Positions 1-8,984 of a stretch of 64,000 nucleotides of DNA are shown piece after piece (the first letter of the stretch is position 1; every line of letters begins with the position of its first letter). Source of the stretch: an uncultured Psychroserpens sp. (GTDB lineage Bacteria > Bacteroidota > Bacteroidia > Flavobacteriales > Flavobacteriaceae); NCBI GenBank assembly GCA_947488655.1, contig CANKZZ010000005.1:1-64000 (forward strand), written 5' to 3'. Under the pieces are notes generated by a model. It was not told the DNA's origin. It ran no database searches and saw only the letters and a list, made by a program, of their open reading frames with translations. The translations under genes and the position numbers were made by a program.

Positions 1-528
1 TTTGCCTGAGCATCTGCTGCTTCTTTTGCTTTTTGTTCTGCTAATAATTTTGCTTGAGCATCTGCTGCTTCTTTTGCCTTTTGTTCTGCTAATAGTTTTG
101 CCTGAGCATCTGCTGCTTCTTTTGCTTTTTGTTCTGCTAATAATTTTGCTTGAGCATCTGCTGCTTCTTTTGCTTTCTGTTCTGCCAATAGTTTTGCTTG
201 AGCATCTGCTACTTCTTTAGCTTTTTGTTCTGCCAATAGTTTTGCTTGAGCATCTGCTGCTTCTTTTGCTTTTTGTTTTGCCAATAGTTTTGCCTGAGCA
301 TCTGCTGCTGCTTTAGCTTTTTGTTCTGCTAATACTTTTGCCTGAGCATCTGCTGATGCTTTAGCTTTTTGATCTGCTAATAGTTTTGCCTGAGCATCTG
401 CTGCTGCTTTAGCTTTTTGTTCTGCCAATAGTTTTGCTTGAGCATCTGCTACTTCTTTAGCTCTTTGTTCAGCTAATAGTTTTGCCTGAGCATCTGCTAC
501 TTCTTTAGCTCTTTGTTCTTTAACAGCT
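1..528 (-). repeat. Tandem 48-bp coding repeat (11 copies visible)
   Basis: Eleven units of exactly 48 bp start at 1, 49, 97 and so on to 481. Each encodes 16 residues of the PorP/SprF-like tail (AKLLAEQKAKEAADAQ with small changes such as EVADAQ or ASADAQ). Units nearest the window edge are almost identical while those toward 528 differ more, as expected if the array grows by slippage or unequal recombination at one end. The array continues past the window edge. Confidence 0.95.
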
Positions 529-1586
529 AAACTTGCAGCATTATCATTTTCCGAAGCATTATTAGTAGGTGCCACTTTTTTAGGCGTCGTTATCTTAGCT
601 ATTTTTGGTTTTTTCTTATTATTAGAACTTAATAAACCGCTCACCTCGTCACCACTACTATAATCGTATCGTTCATTATTTTTAAATCTATAAGCCAACG
701 TAAACTCATGTGAAGAACCAAAGGTGGATAGGTCTCCAATGGCTTTTTCATAATTGTACTCTAATGCAATTTGCGATGTAATATTAATACCTAGTCCGCC
801 AGATACTCCATATCGTGTATTATAACCAACTTGTGCCCAAATACCTTTTGGAACAGTTAACATAGCTATTGCAGACAATATAGTTTCATCTTTTTGAAAC
901 TCAGATCTTAGTAAACCCGAAAATTTACTTTCATCAAAAAAGCCACGACTAGTCATCATATAACCTGTGTACATAACATGAGCTTGTATACTTTGCTTTG
1001 GGTTATCTTCAATAAGAGTAGAGGTTTGAAAATTGTATAAGGCAAGGTTGTTTATCGATATACCAAAGTCTAAAAAGCCTGTACCATAATTGATTCCTGG
1101 ATTTATTGTTAACAAAAAGTTTTCTGGTACGTTTTGTAAAGAAGGATCATCAAAATTGGTAATAACATTACCTGTATTTACTCCACTTTTATAAGCACCA
1201 ATATTAAGCCCAAAAGTTAAATTGCTGTCTCTTTGTAACTGTGCGTTATATGCAAAATTTAAAATACCACCAAACGTAGTTAAAACACCATAGTTTTGTT
1301 GAAACACACCAATACCTGCACCAATATTTTCTCCAAATCTTCCAGAATAACTTCCTAAATAGGTGAGAGGTGCATTCTCAAAATCTACCCACTCTCGTTT
1401 ATTAGAAAAGCTAATAAATTTTGATTGTTCTCTAACAAAACTAAAAGTAGGGTTAATAGCAAAACGATTAAATGTTAATGAGTTTCTAACTGGCAGATCA
1501 AGAGAAACCACTCCATCATCTTCTTGAGAATAGAATAACTGTATAGTACAGAGAGATAATATTAAAACAAAAAGATGTGTTTTCAT
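1..1586 (-). CDS. PorP/SprF family type IX secretion system membrane protein with 16-residue repeats (partial)
   Basis: The gene starts at the ATG read leftward from 1586 and runs off the left edge, so its C-terminus is missing. The protein opens with a signal peptide (MKTHLFVLILSLCTIQLFYSQ). About 300 residues rich in alternating beta strands follow and end in a typical outer-membrane strand (FTLAYRFKNN); this is the PorP/SprF beta-barrel type that helps export or anchor partner adhesins at the type IX secretion system. From about residue 353 it becomes a highly charged tandem repeat of 16 residues with consensus AKLLAEQKAKEAADAQ, probably a long helix in the periplasm. Such tails often lead to another domain, which is outside the window. 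The stop codon of the upstream adhesin-like gene lies one base before this start, so the two are an operon. The family call is firm; the fate of the C-terminus is unknown. Confidence 0.85.
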   Translation of the reverse strand, partial: MKTHLFVLILSLCTIQLFYSQEDDGVVSLDLPVRNSLTFNRFAINPTFSFVREQSKFISFSNKREWVDFENAPLTYLGSYSGRFGENIGAGIGVFQQNYGVLTTFGGILNFAYNAQLQRDSNLTFGLNIGAYKSGVNTGNVITNFDDPSLQNVPENFLLTINPGINYGTGFLDFGISINNLALYNFQTSTLIEDNPKQSIQAHVMYTGYMMTSRGFFDESKFSGLLRSEFQKDETILSAIAMLTVPKGIWAQVGYNTRYGVSGGLGINITSQIALEYNYEKAIGDLSTFGSSHEFTLAYRFKNNERYDYSSGDEVSGLLSSNNKKKPKIAKITTPKKVAPTNNASENDNAASLAVKEQRAKEVADAQAKLLAEQRAKEVADAQAKLLAEQKAKAAADAQAKLLADQKAKASADAQAKVLAEQKAKAAADAQAKLLAKQKAKEAADAQAKLLAEQKAKEVADAQAKLLAEQKAKEAADAQAKLLAEQKAKEAADAQAKLLAEQKAKEAADAQAKLLAEQKAKEAADAQA

Positions 1587-1587
1587 A

Positions 1588-3051
1588 TTATTTAATTACT
1601 GTTATTGACCCTTTTTTGGTGTCGTTATTGCTTGTTGTTATCACGTAATAATATACTTGATTCACACTGTTTATATTTAAATCATTTTCTGGCCAGTTAT
1701 TGCCATAATTATCTGTTTGCAAGACTACTTTACCAGTATTATTCATTATTAAAACATTAGTGTTAGTACCTTGTGTGTATAATACTGGTATCATCCAAGT
1801 ATCATTTACGCCATCTCCATTTGGGCTAATAACGTTTGGTATTTGTTCTACATCTGGAAAAGGATCAAAAGCCTCTTCTATTTCAAACTCAAATTCTCGA
1901 GAACCTGTACAACCAGAAGTTTCTGTGACTATAACTTTATAAACCCCAAATTGTGTTGCTTCGTAATTATCTTCGGAAACATTAGCAATTACATTATTAT
2001 CTAAATACCATTCAAATACGGGACCAACAGCATTTGTAGTAACCGTTACTGAAAGAGATTCTCCTTCTTCTATAGTTTCAATATCTGAAACATTTAAATT
2101 TGCATCAAACAACTCACTTAAAAGTTCTATCTCACCAGCAGCCATACAGTCTCCTAAATCTACTTGAACTGCATAAGTACCAGACTCGGTAGTTTGTAAC
2201 ATTTGTGAGGTTTCATCTGCTATAATATTACCATCCTTAAACCATTGATAAGAATTACCAGAAATAGTACTCAAAGTGGTAGCTCCATTTGCTGGACAAA
2301 AAGGATTTCCTAAACTAGATGAAATGCCTGCATTGGCATCTCCAGATATAACTTCGCTAATGGTAACACGATTAGAAAAAGAATTTGAGGTACAAGTACC
2401 ATAATTTGTTTCTACAAAATAAGTGCCTTCTTCATTAACAGTTAGTGATGCGCCATCTGCTACAAAAACCGAAGTAGTTGGTCCTGTTTCCTTATACCAT
2501 TTATAGGTTAGAGTAGGGTAGTTTAATGGAGAATCATTTGTTCCTGTTCCAGGATTATCTATTGTAAGTAAATAATTACCTCCAGAGCAATATGCACCAT
2601 TAGAAACTAAATTATTTATAGAAAATGGTGAGTCTTGTATTTTATAATATGCTGCAAAATTAGATGAACCAGAGCTTGTTGCTGCTGGAGCACTACTTTT
2701 TATTCTAATTCTATAGTTTTCTCCAGCAGTTGTAGTTGGTAAAGAAAAATTAAGTGTGGCTGGCGATGTGGTTACTTCGCCAGGATTTGATGTAAAAATT
2801 ACAGTTGCTGTAGAGAAATCTCCATCTGCATCTGACAATTCTATAGAAAACTGATTTGAGGCATTTAAGCCACTCTCTGGAGAAAAAACAAAAGTTGTAC
2901 TATAGCTATTAAATGTATTGCTCGCACATGCCTGACTAAATCCTAAATTGGGCGAGCCAATAACGATTTGTGCATTTAATTTTTCCGAAGAAAAAAATAG
3001 GAAAACACAGAGTCCTAAGATGAGTCTTGTGAGGAGATTAGAGTTATACAT
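1588..3051 (-). CDS. Secreted Ig-like-domain protein with type-B (gliding motility-associated) C-terminal sorting domain
   Basis: 487 residues with a signal peptide ending at LNAQ (about residue 28). The middle contains repeated Ig/PKD-like units of the form YKWYK...GTYFVET, YQWFKDGN...GTYAVQV and FEWYLDNN...GVYKVIV. The last ~80 residues begin with NVISPNGDGVND and end with a strand rich in Tyr and Thr followed by KGSITVIK, the hallmark of the type-B CTD (CHU_C family) that directs cargo through the type IX secretion system. Cargo with this tail is typically encoded next to a PorP/SprF partner, exactly as here (next gene one base away). Likely role: surface adhesin or cell-surface fibre; the ligand is unknown. 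Confidence 0.85.
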   Translation of the reverse strand: MYNSNLLTRLILGLCVFLFFSSEKLNAQIVIGSPNLGFSQACASNTFNSYSTTFVFSPESGLNASNQFSIELSDADGDFSTATVIFTSNPGEVTTSPATLNFSLPTTTAGENYRIRIKSSAPAATSSGSSNFAAYYKIQDSPFSINNLVSNGAYCSGGNYLLTIDNPGTGTNDSPLNYPTLTYKWYKETGPTTSVFVADGASLTVNEEGTYFVETNYGTCTSNSFSNRVTISEVISGDANAGISSSLGNPFCPANGATTLSTISGNSYQWFKDGNIIADETSQMLQTTESGTYAVQVDLGDCMAAGEIELLSELFDANLNVSDIETIEEGESLSVTVTTNAVGPVFEWYLDNNVIANVSEDNYEATQFGVYKVIVTETSGCTGSREFEFEIEEAFDPFPDVEQIPNVISPNGDGVNDTWMIPVLYTQGTNTNVLIMNNTGKVVLQTDNYGNNWPENDLNINSVNQVYYYVITTSNNDTKKGSITVIK

Positions 3052-3102
3052 TAGTTTAGGGCGTAATTTTGTATTCTATAAGCAGTTTGTTATTATATTA
3101 AA

Positions 3103-4425
3103 TTAATCTTCATCATCTTCATCATCAATTAAGTCATTTGAAGCAAAAATTCTATTTATTCTTAGTCTAAAATCTGGTCTAGATTTATCGTTTGCAGCAA
3201 TAAAGGTTTCAGAGTCTGGACCTTTAGAGTACACATTATCAAAAGCTCTACTACCATACCAGTTTTCTAAATCTGCGTTGTTAGAAAATCCATTTCTAAA
3301 GATGTTTCCTTTACAATTATTAAAGTAGGTTCTTGTAAATTTTAGCTTTGTTAAATTTTCTTGATTAATATTTATGTTTTCATCTAATATTACAGCTGGA
3401 TTAAATCCTGAAATTACACTAGTATCTAAAGAAAACGAGGTGTCTGCACCAATGTAAATAGCCTCGCTTACTAAGCCCATTTTAATATCATTATTTAAAT
3501 CTGAACTTAGATTGATGAGTGTTAAATTTGCAGCTGCAATAAAGGTTTGCTCTTTATTAAAATCTGTATCATCTTTTACATCATAACCTGCAACATAAAT
3601 AGATCTAGAAACATCTGAACCAGATACGTAAGGAGATCTGATTGCTAAAGAGTTGGCAATCCAAACTTGTGCTCCATTATTAAATTTATAATCGTTACCA
3701 GCAGATTTGTACGAAACCATTTGGTCTAAAATGAGTTTTCCTCCCATAATATGAAATGAATCGCCTTCACAGTAACTTACCATTATATTTTCTATAATTG
3801 TTTGTTGGCCAACGCCTGCAAGAGTTAATGCATTGAAATAACCAAAATCTTTTGTTCGTTTACCTGCAAATTCAATTCTTACAAATTTTAATACACCAGA
3901 GCTACTATCTGGATTATTTCCTCCATAGCTTAATGTTTGGGCTGCCGATGGTTTTAAACCATAGTTTAGAGCAACTTCATTACCAAAATTGTTTGTTGGC
4001 GCATCACCAAGTATAAATAATCCTCCCCAATCTCCTGGTTTTTTTACACTTCGGCTAGAAGTAAAAATGATAGGATCTGTTGAGGTACCTTCGGCAATGA
4101 TTGAAGCACCACGACTAATAGTAAGTGATCCTTTAGTTTTAAAGTCTCCAATAATTACAGTTCCAGGTTCTATAGTAAGTGTTACACTATCTGTAACAAA
4201 AACATCTCCTAATAGAAGATATATATCTCGTTTAAGTAATTTGGTGTTTTTAGTAATATTGCCAGAGAGTATTTGTGTAGGCTTACCGTATTCAATTTTA
4301 TTTGGTTTAAACTCAGTCCATGGATTTAGCCAATTATTATAGCCTATAATTCCTTTTTCTTGCTGAGCAACCACGTTGCCAGACACTAACAATATCATTA
4401 GTGCGATAAGAGTATTTTTTTTCAT
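3103..4425 (-). CDS. Secreted beta-helix-like protein of unknown function
   Basis: 440 residues starting with a signal peptide (MKKNTLIALMILLVSGNVVAQ). The body contains hydrophobic beta-strand rungs such as LTIEPGTVIIGDF, LTISRGASIIAEG and IIFTSSRSVKKPGDWGGLFI, resembling the right-handed beta-helix-like secreted proteins common in Bacteroidota. The C-terminus is strikingly acidic (DDEDDED), with no sorting tail that I recognise. It lies 51 bp upstream of the type-B adhesin-like gene on the same strand, so it is probably co-transcribed and may be part of the same surface system. Homologues are often loosely named in databases; I would not assign an enzymatic function. Confidence 0.6.
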   Translation of the reverse strand: MKKNTLIALMILLVSGNVVAQQEKGIIGYNNWLNPWTEFKPNKIEYGKPTQILSGNITKNTKLLKRDIYLLLGDVFVTDSVTLTIEPGTVIIGDFKTKGSLTISRGASIIAEGTSTDPIIFTSSRSVKKPGDWGGLFILGDAPTNNFGNEVALNYGLKPSAAQTLSYGGNNPDSSSGVLKFVRIEFAGKRTKDFGYFNALTLAGVGQQTIIENIMVSYCEGDSFHIMGGKLILDQMVSYKSAGNDYKFNNGAQVWIANSLAIRSPYVSGSDVSRSIYVAGYDVKDDTDFNKEQTFIAAANLTLINLSSDLNNDIKMGLVSEAIYIGADTSFSLDTSVISGFNPAVILDENININQENLTKLKFTRTYFNNCKGNIFRNGFSNNADLENWYGSRAFDNVYSKGPDSETFIAANDKSRPDFRLRINRIFASNDLIDDEDDED

Positions 4426-4637
4426 AATAGGTTAATTATTTAAGATTAGTGGGCTCTAATATTATATAACCAAAAATAGCTTATATCCTTATGAAACGCA
4501 AATAATATCGACGAAATACATCAATATATATGATATTGAAGTTTATTCTTACAAATAAATATAGTTTAATTCATATATTTATACTGAATTTGAACATTTT
4601 ACTCCTTTTATGAGAAATAATTATTTCAAATCATAAT

Positions 4638-4671
4638 AAAAAAAAGCCTTGGTATTTCTACCAAAGCTTTA
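4638..4671 (-). terminator. Rho-independent terminator
   Basis: Read on the minus strand: a stem of AAAGCTTTGGTA pairing with TACCAAGGCTT around a short loop, followed by a run of eight T. It lies about 30 bp after the small exported-protein gene that ends at 4700 and separates it from the surface operon. Confidence 0.85.
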
Positions 4672-4699
4672 AATAAAATATAACTAAACAAATAATAAA

Positions 4700-5152
4700 T
4701 TAGTCGGTTTTGAAATCGTTATAAGTGTGCAACGATTTTAATGTTTCTTCATAAAATAATATGGCAGCGATTAAGTCTCTCGTATCAGAATATGGTAATA
4801 TTTTTTTCTGGAACTCAATAGTACTATCAAAATACTCAACAGAGGCATCTCTATTAACTTCTAATGCCTTTTTATTCTCTTTAGTTTCAGGTATCCCAAG
4901 AGATCCCATAGTAACACCAGGTTTTGTTGCAAATGCTATATTTGGCAAAATGTTTACAATAACTTGTATACGCTCACCATATAACTTAAGTAGTTCTCCT
5001 TTAGACATTTTGTCTAATTGATCAAAATTATGGTATTTAGATATATTTACTTTACCACTTATAATAGTAATTTCTTTATCCTTTTTTTGAGCGAAAGTTA
5101 AGCTTACCATTAGAAAAAAAATGGCAATACATAATGTAGATTTTGTTTTCAT
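4700..5152 (-). CDS. Small exported protein of unknown function
   Basis: 150 residues with a clear signal peptide (MKTKSTLCIAIFFLMVSLTFAQ). The mature part is mostly helical and charged (KISKYHNFDQLDKMSKGELLKLYGERIQ...). It has no cysteines after the signal and no motif that I recognise. It is monocistronic: its own terminator follows and a long non-coding stretch precedes it. Probably periplasmic. Confidence 0.55.
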   Translation of the reverse strand: MKTKSTLCIAIFFLMVSLTFAQKKDKEITIISGKVNISKYHNFDQLDKMSKGELLKLYGERIQVIVNILPNIAFATKPGVTMGSLGIPETKENKKALEVNRDASVEYFDSTIEFQKKILPYSDTRDLIAAILFYEETLKSLHTYNDFKTD

Positions 5153-5550
5153 TTTAAAGTTTTTTTAGATCTGGGTTAAACAAATCTATACAATTAATTA
5201 AAAAAAACAATTAAATTCTGGCTTTTTTTACAAATTATTTTACTCTATGAAATACAAATTTCATAGTTTAAAGGCTTATTTAGTGGATTAAATGCATTTT
5301 TATTCGACGAAATACTTTTTGATTTTCTTTTGGTTTCATTTAAAATAGAGGTGTAAATTTTCACAAAAAATGACTTAAAAATTTTTAGAGTTTGACATTA
5401 TATTAAAAAATTTTATGAACTACTCGTGGTTATTTCATCGTTATTAATTGCACACTTTTTCTGTTTATCGCAAAAAATAGTGCATTGGTATGATTTTTAA
5501 GGGTTTGAGTTATAAATCATTCATTTTTGATAGAATTTATACTTAACCTC
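5153..5550. other. Non-coding gap between divergent genes
   Basis: About 400 bp, very AT-rich, between the divergent starts at 5152 and 5551, so it must hold both promoters. The only structure I see is a weak inverted repeat, ATTGCACACTTTTT at 5447-5460 against AAAAAATAGTGCAT at 5472-5485. No convincing small ORF or RNA gene was found. Confidence 0.5.
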
Positions 5551-6180
5551 ATGAAAAAATTAATAGCCCTAACAACTTTTTTCTGTGTCATTGGATTTAC
5601 TTTAAATGTCACAGCACAAGAAACTTCGAACATTTCCGAATTAAACAAACAGGATTACATAGAACGTCATCCCATCTATGACTATAATGCTCAAACCATA
5701 AGTGCTGTAGATAGTATAGCAGATTTTAGAGCCAAAAAGAAACCTCTTATATTAACAGGTATTATTTATCAAAAAGACGGTGTAACTCCTGCCAAAGATG
5801 TCATACTATATATTGAACAAGCTGATGAGAATGGAGATTTTGATTTAAGAAATCATAATGACAAACGTTATACTCACCATAGAGGTTGGGTAAAAACAGA
5901 TGCTAATGGTCGATATACGTTTTATACATTTGTTCCAGGTAATGATAGACGTTATAACCAATTGTCTCAATTATTTCCAACTATTAAAGAACCTTCAAAA
6001 CCTGCATATAATTTAGAGTCGTTTTTATTTGATGAAGATCCACTACTCACAAGACTATGTCGCAAGAAAATTGCTAAAAAAGGAGATCCGACTCGTATTT
6101 TAAAACCTGTAGAAAAAGATAATCTATTATTGGTCGAAAAGAATATTGTACTTTCTAACAATACAGTTGTATCTAACTAA
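5551..6180 (+). CDS. Secreted intradiol dioxygenase-like protein (short)
   Basis: 209 residues from the ATG at 5551, chosen because it gives a clean signal peptide (MKKLIALTTFFCVIGFTLNVTAQ); an in-frame TTG at 5527 would add eight unlikely residues. The centre matches the intradiol ring-cleavage dioxygenase fold: LTGIIYQKDGVTPAKDVILYIEQAD followed by HHRGWVKTDANGRYTFYTFVPG, a jelly-roll of the protocatechuate 3,4-dioxygenase beta type. The usual downstream metal-ligand segment (R-x-H-I-H-F type) is absent, so aromatic ring cleavage is doubtful. It may be a transthyretin/CnaB-like structural relative. It converges with the peptidase gene that ends 11 bp away. Confidence 0.6.
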   Translation: MKKLIALTTFFCVIGFTLNVTAQETSNISELNKQDYIERHPIYDYNAQTISAVDSIADFRAKKKPLILTGIIYQKDGVTPAKDVILYIEQADENGDFDLRNHNDKRYTHHRGWVKTDANGRYTFYTFVPGNDRRYNQLSQLFPTIKEPSKPAYNLESFLFDEDPLLTRLCRKKIAKKGDPTRILKPVEKDNLLLVEKNIVLSNNTVVSN

Positions 6181-6190
6181 TACATTACTC

Positions 6191-7108
6191 TTATTTTTCT
6201 ATCACTAATTTTTGACCAATTTTTAATACCGAATTACGCTTTATTGTGTTTGTATTGCAAATTGATGTAATAGAAACGTTATTTCGTTTTGAGATACGAG
6301 ATAATGTATCACCAGATTTAACTACGTAAATAGATTTCTGTTTTACAAGACTTGCTAATGCTTCTTCTTCGGTAAGAAGTGGTTTTATGAGACTTTCTTT
6401 TTTGGAGTTATGATAAATAGGCCTTGTCCATTTTTTGGTAATCCAAAGTTCGTTTGCTCTTATTTTATTGTCATCATTAAACTCAAATAAATATTCTGGA
6501 TTTATTGACACTCCATTGTAATTTATTACCAAATGTAGGTGGCTACCTCTGGCATTGCCCGACACTCCACCTTTACCAATATATTGGCCTTTAGTGAGTG
6601 TGTCGTTTTCTTTTACCCCATATTCAGATAAGTGCGCATAGACGGTTTCTAATCCGTTAAAATGTCTAACAACCACAGTTTTACCATGACCTCTACTATA
6701 ACGAGACATTCTAACAATACCGTCAAACATGGTATAAAGACTATCTCCTGTAACTAAATCTATATCAATTCCTTTATGTGCTCGTCCTCTTCGCCAACCG
6801 TATCGTGAGGTCACCACTTTATTTTTATCAATTGGTGAGTGGTATGTAGAGTCTCTAAATTGAATTTGCAACGGAAACTCTAAAGTTACATCATTATAAG
6901 GATTGTAAACTGTATGATCCCAATAATTAGCTTTTATATCTATAGGCTCAATATTATATTCTTGGACAACTATTTCAGATTTTACTGAGTCTTCAATAAC
7001 ACTTTTTAACTTTAATTCTGAAAAATCAATTGCAGGTAGGTTTGGCTTTTTTTGCGCATAAACACTAAGAGAGAGTGCAAACGCAAACAGTAAAATAATA
7101 GATCTCAT
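6191..7108 (-). CDS. M23 family peptidoglycan endopeptidase with C-terminal LysM domain
   Basis: 305 residues with a signal peptide (MRSIILLFAFALSLSVYAQ). The M23 lysostaphin-type domain spans about residues 85-215: SRYGWRRGRAHKGIDID supplies the zinc ligands H111 and D115, YAHL supplies H159, and GSHLHL supplies the H190-x-H192 pair. A single LysM peptidoglycan-binding domain (YVVKSGDTLSRISKRNNVS... to the end) follows at about 262-305. It should cleave peptidoglycan cross-bridges in the periplasm or regulate envelope growth. All metal ligands are present, so it is probably active rather than an EnvC-like activator. Confidence 0.9.
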   Translation of the reverse strand: MRSIILLFAFALSLSVYAQKKPNLPAIDFSELKLKSVIEDSVKSEIVVQEYNIEPIDIKANYWDHTVYNPYNDVTLEFPLQIQFRDSTYHSPIDKNKVVTSRYGWRRGRAHKGIDIDLVTGDSLYTMFDGIVRMSRYSRGHGKTVVVRHFNGLETVYAHLSEYGVKENDTLTKGQYIGKGGVSGNARGSHLHLVINYNGVSINPEYLFEFNDDNKIRANELWITKKWTRPIYHNSKKESLIKPLLTEEEALASLVKQKSIYVVKSGDTLSRISKRNNVSITSICNTNTIKRNSVLKIGQKLVIEK

Positions 7109-7488
7109 AACTTTTGATAGTACTTTAAATTTTCAGTTTCCGAAGATATAAAAATTATAAACGTTATAAAATACCAATGTATTGTTGGTAGAGAATCAAA
7201 GATTTTTGGTTGTTTTTATTGAGTGGGAATATATGTGCCCAAAAACTGTGAGAGATAAATTTTAATACTGTACCAGAATCTAACTTTTAGATCTTTAATT
7301 AATGGTTATTAAAGGAAATACCTCTAACAAAAAGAATGTTGTTAAGTCACAAATAAAACTATTGTGATTAATTTAAGCATAAAAAAATACAGATTTAACA
7401 GTGTATTAGTGAGGTTGCAACCTGAGTTTAACTTAATAACTGGCTTGTATTTAATGTAGAATGTAAAAGATCAAAACCCTTGAACAGA
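7109..7488. other. Non-coding gap, nothing recognised
   Basis: About 380 bp between two minus-strand genes. The right part should contain the 3' end region of the desaturase transcript and the left part the promoter of the peptidase. Near 7138 the minus strand reads TATATCTTCGGAAAC, which carries the CTTCGGAA core seen elsewhere in the window and also resembles a TAnnTTTG -7 box with one mismatch. No terminator hairpin or small gene is evident. Confidence 0.4.
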
Positions 7489-8268
7489 TTATTTTTTAAT
7501 GCGTATAGGTTTTAAATGAATTAATCCTAAAAAATCTAATACTTTAATAATAACATAAGTTACATCAATCTCGTACCATTTGTAACCAAAATTAGCTCTA
7601 CTAGCATGTCTGTGATGATTATTATGATAACCTTCTCCCATCATTAAAAAATCAAACCTAAATAGATTTTTACTCGTATTTTTCATTTTAAAATTGACAT
7701 AACCATAAATGTGACCAAACCAATTAATAATAACACCGTGTATTGGAGCCATTAAAAATGTTATTGGTAATAACAACCATTGCCACCAAGCAGTAGCAAA
7801 AATCGCAAAAAACAGTACATAAAGAGACATCCATAGTAAACGAGAAAAACGAGAGCTAGCAAAGGCGTCAAAAGCCTTCCACTGTGGTACATTTTTAGTA
7901 AAACGCTCATCTATTGCAATACGTTGTTTATTGATATCCTGGTAAACTGTTTTAGTTTTCCACATCATAGCAAACACATTAGCGTCATGAGATGGTGAGT
8001 GTGGATCTTTTTCTGTATCTGTATAAGCGTGGTGCATACGATGCATTATTCCATATCCATAAGCGCTCAAATAACTTGAGCCTTGAAAAATCCATGTAAG
8101 TATAAATGTAAGTCGCTCCATTGGTTTAGACATCGTAAAAACTTGATGTGCTGCATAACGGTGTAAAAAGAACGACTGAAAAAATAAGCCTCCATACCAA
8201 AGCACTAAGACAAAAATAACAATAACCATAACCTTTTTTTGCAAAGATAAATGCACAATACGTGCCAA
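7489..8268 (-). CDS. Membrane fatty acid desaturase (acyl-CoA / acyl-lipid Delta9 type)
   Basis: 259 residues. The three histidine boxes of the membrane desaturase family are present: HRYAAH (H-x4-H) after the first hydrophobic segment, HRMHH (H-x2-HH) followed by AYTDTEKDPHSP, and HNNHH near the C-terminus (GEGYHNNHHRHASRANFG). These bind the di-iron centre that introduces a double bond into saturated acyl chains, tuning membrane fluidity. Four hydrophobic segments are visible. It is slightly shorter than many stearoyl-CoA desaturases but complete. Confidence 0.85.
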   Translation of the reverse strand: MARIVHLSLQKKVMVIVIFVLVLWYGGLFFQSFFLHRYAAHQVFTMSKPMERLTFILTWIFQGSSYLSAYGYGIMHRMHHAYTDTEKDPHSPSHDANVFAMMWKTKTVYQDINKQRIAIDERFTKNVPQWKAFDAFASSRFSRLLWMSLYVLFFAIFATAWWQWLLLPITFLMAPIHGVIINWFGHIYGYVNFKMKNTSKNLFRFDFLMMGEGYHNNHHRHASRANFGYKWYEIDVTYVIIKVLDFLGLIHLKPIRIKK

Positions 8269-8369
8269 ACAATGAACCTAAATCAATTAAAAGCCTAAGG
8301 TTTTCTTAAATAAATAAAATAATGGTTTAAATCAATAATATAAAAAAGAGTAGTAGCCTGATGAATAGG

Positions 8370-8939
8370 TTATATGCGCTTTCTAATTCGGCTTAAAGCC
8401 TGAGCTGTTATACCAATATATGAACTAATATATTTTAACGGTATATCTTTTAACAACTCTGGTCGTTCTTTAAAAAGTTTAAGATAACGTTCTTCTGCAG
8501 TTAGATTTAGTAAATTTTGCTCGCGTTTAGATTTGATTAAAAATAAACGCTCTGCTGTTAATCTACCAATAAGATTACCAATTTGAGTATGGTTATAGAC
8601 ATCTTGCAAATCCTTATAAGTAATACTTAGAATAGTTGTATTTGTTAATGCTTGTAGTTGATAAGCAGATGGAGTTTGTGTTAAAAAAGAATCGTAAGCA
8701 CTAATAAATTGATCTTTAAAACTAAAACCGAATGTAATTTCTTTATCTGGATTTTCTTTAGGTATAAATAAGCGTACAACACCAGACTCTATAAACGAAA
8801 TATGATTTTCTACCTCATTAAGTTTTAAAAAAACCGTTTTTTTGGCAATAACACGTCTCTGTAACTTAGACATAAAAAATTTCCAGTCTGAGTCAGATAT
8901 ATTAGCAATTTGATCTAAGTAAGCTTTAATTTGCTGCAC
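8370..8939 (-). CDS. Crp/Fnr family transcriptional regulator
   Basis: 189 residues. Residues ~20-110 form a cyclic-nucleotide-binding-type jelly roll (VFLKLNEVENHISFIESGVVRLFIPKENPDKEITFGFSFKDQFISAYDSFLTQTPS). The C-terminus is a helix-turn-helix (LLKDIPLKYISSYIGITAQALSRIRKRI). The cAMP-phosphate contact residues of classical CRP are not evident, so the ligand is unknown. This short type is abundant in Bacteroidota. It is encoded about 100 bp before the desaturase on the same strand, so it may regulate it, but no operator can be named. Confidence 0.8.
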   Translation of the reverse strand: MQQIKAYLDQIANISDSDWKFFMSKLQRRVIAKKTVFLKLNEVENHISFIESGVVRLFIPKENPDKEITFGFSFKDQFISAYDSFLTQTPSAYQLQALTNTTILSITYKDLQDVYNHTQIGNLIGRLTAERLFLIKSKREQNLLNLTAEERYLKLFKERPELLKDIPLKYISSYIGITAQALSRIRKRI

Positions 8940-8984
8940 GTTATAAGCTATAGTTTTAAAGGGCGAAGATATACATTTGTTAGA

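Noticed and set aside
2-220. Leucine-rich 72-codon plus-strand frame
   Set aside because: It is the antisense shadow of the 48-bp coding repeats of the PorP/SprF-like gene.
1-528. Regular 48-bp repeats considered as a CRISPR array
   Set aside because: Units are contiguous without unique spacers, keep an open frame and encode a 16-residue protein repeat.
5527-5550. Upstream TTG start for the dioxygenase-like gene
   Set aside because: The ATG at 5551 gives a clean signal peptide; the extension does not.
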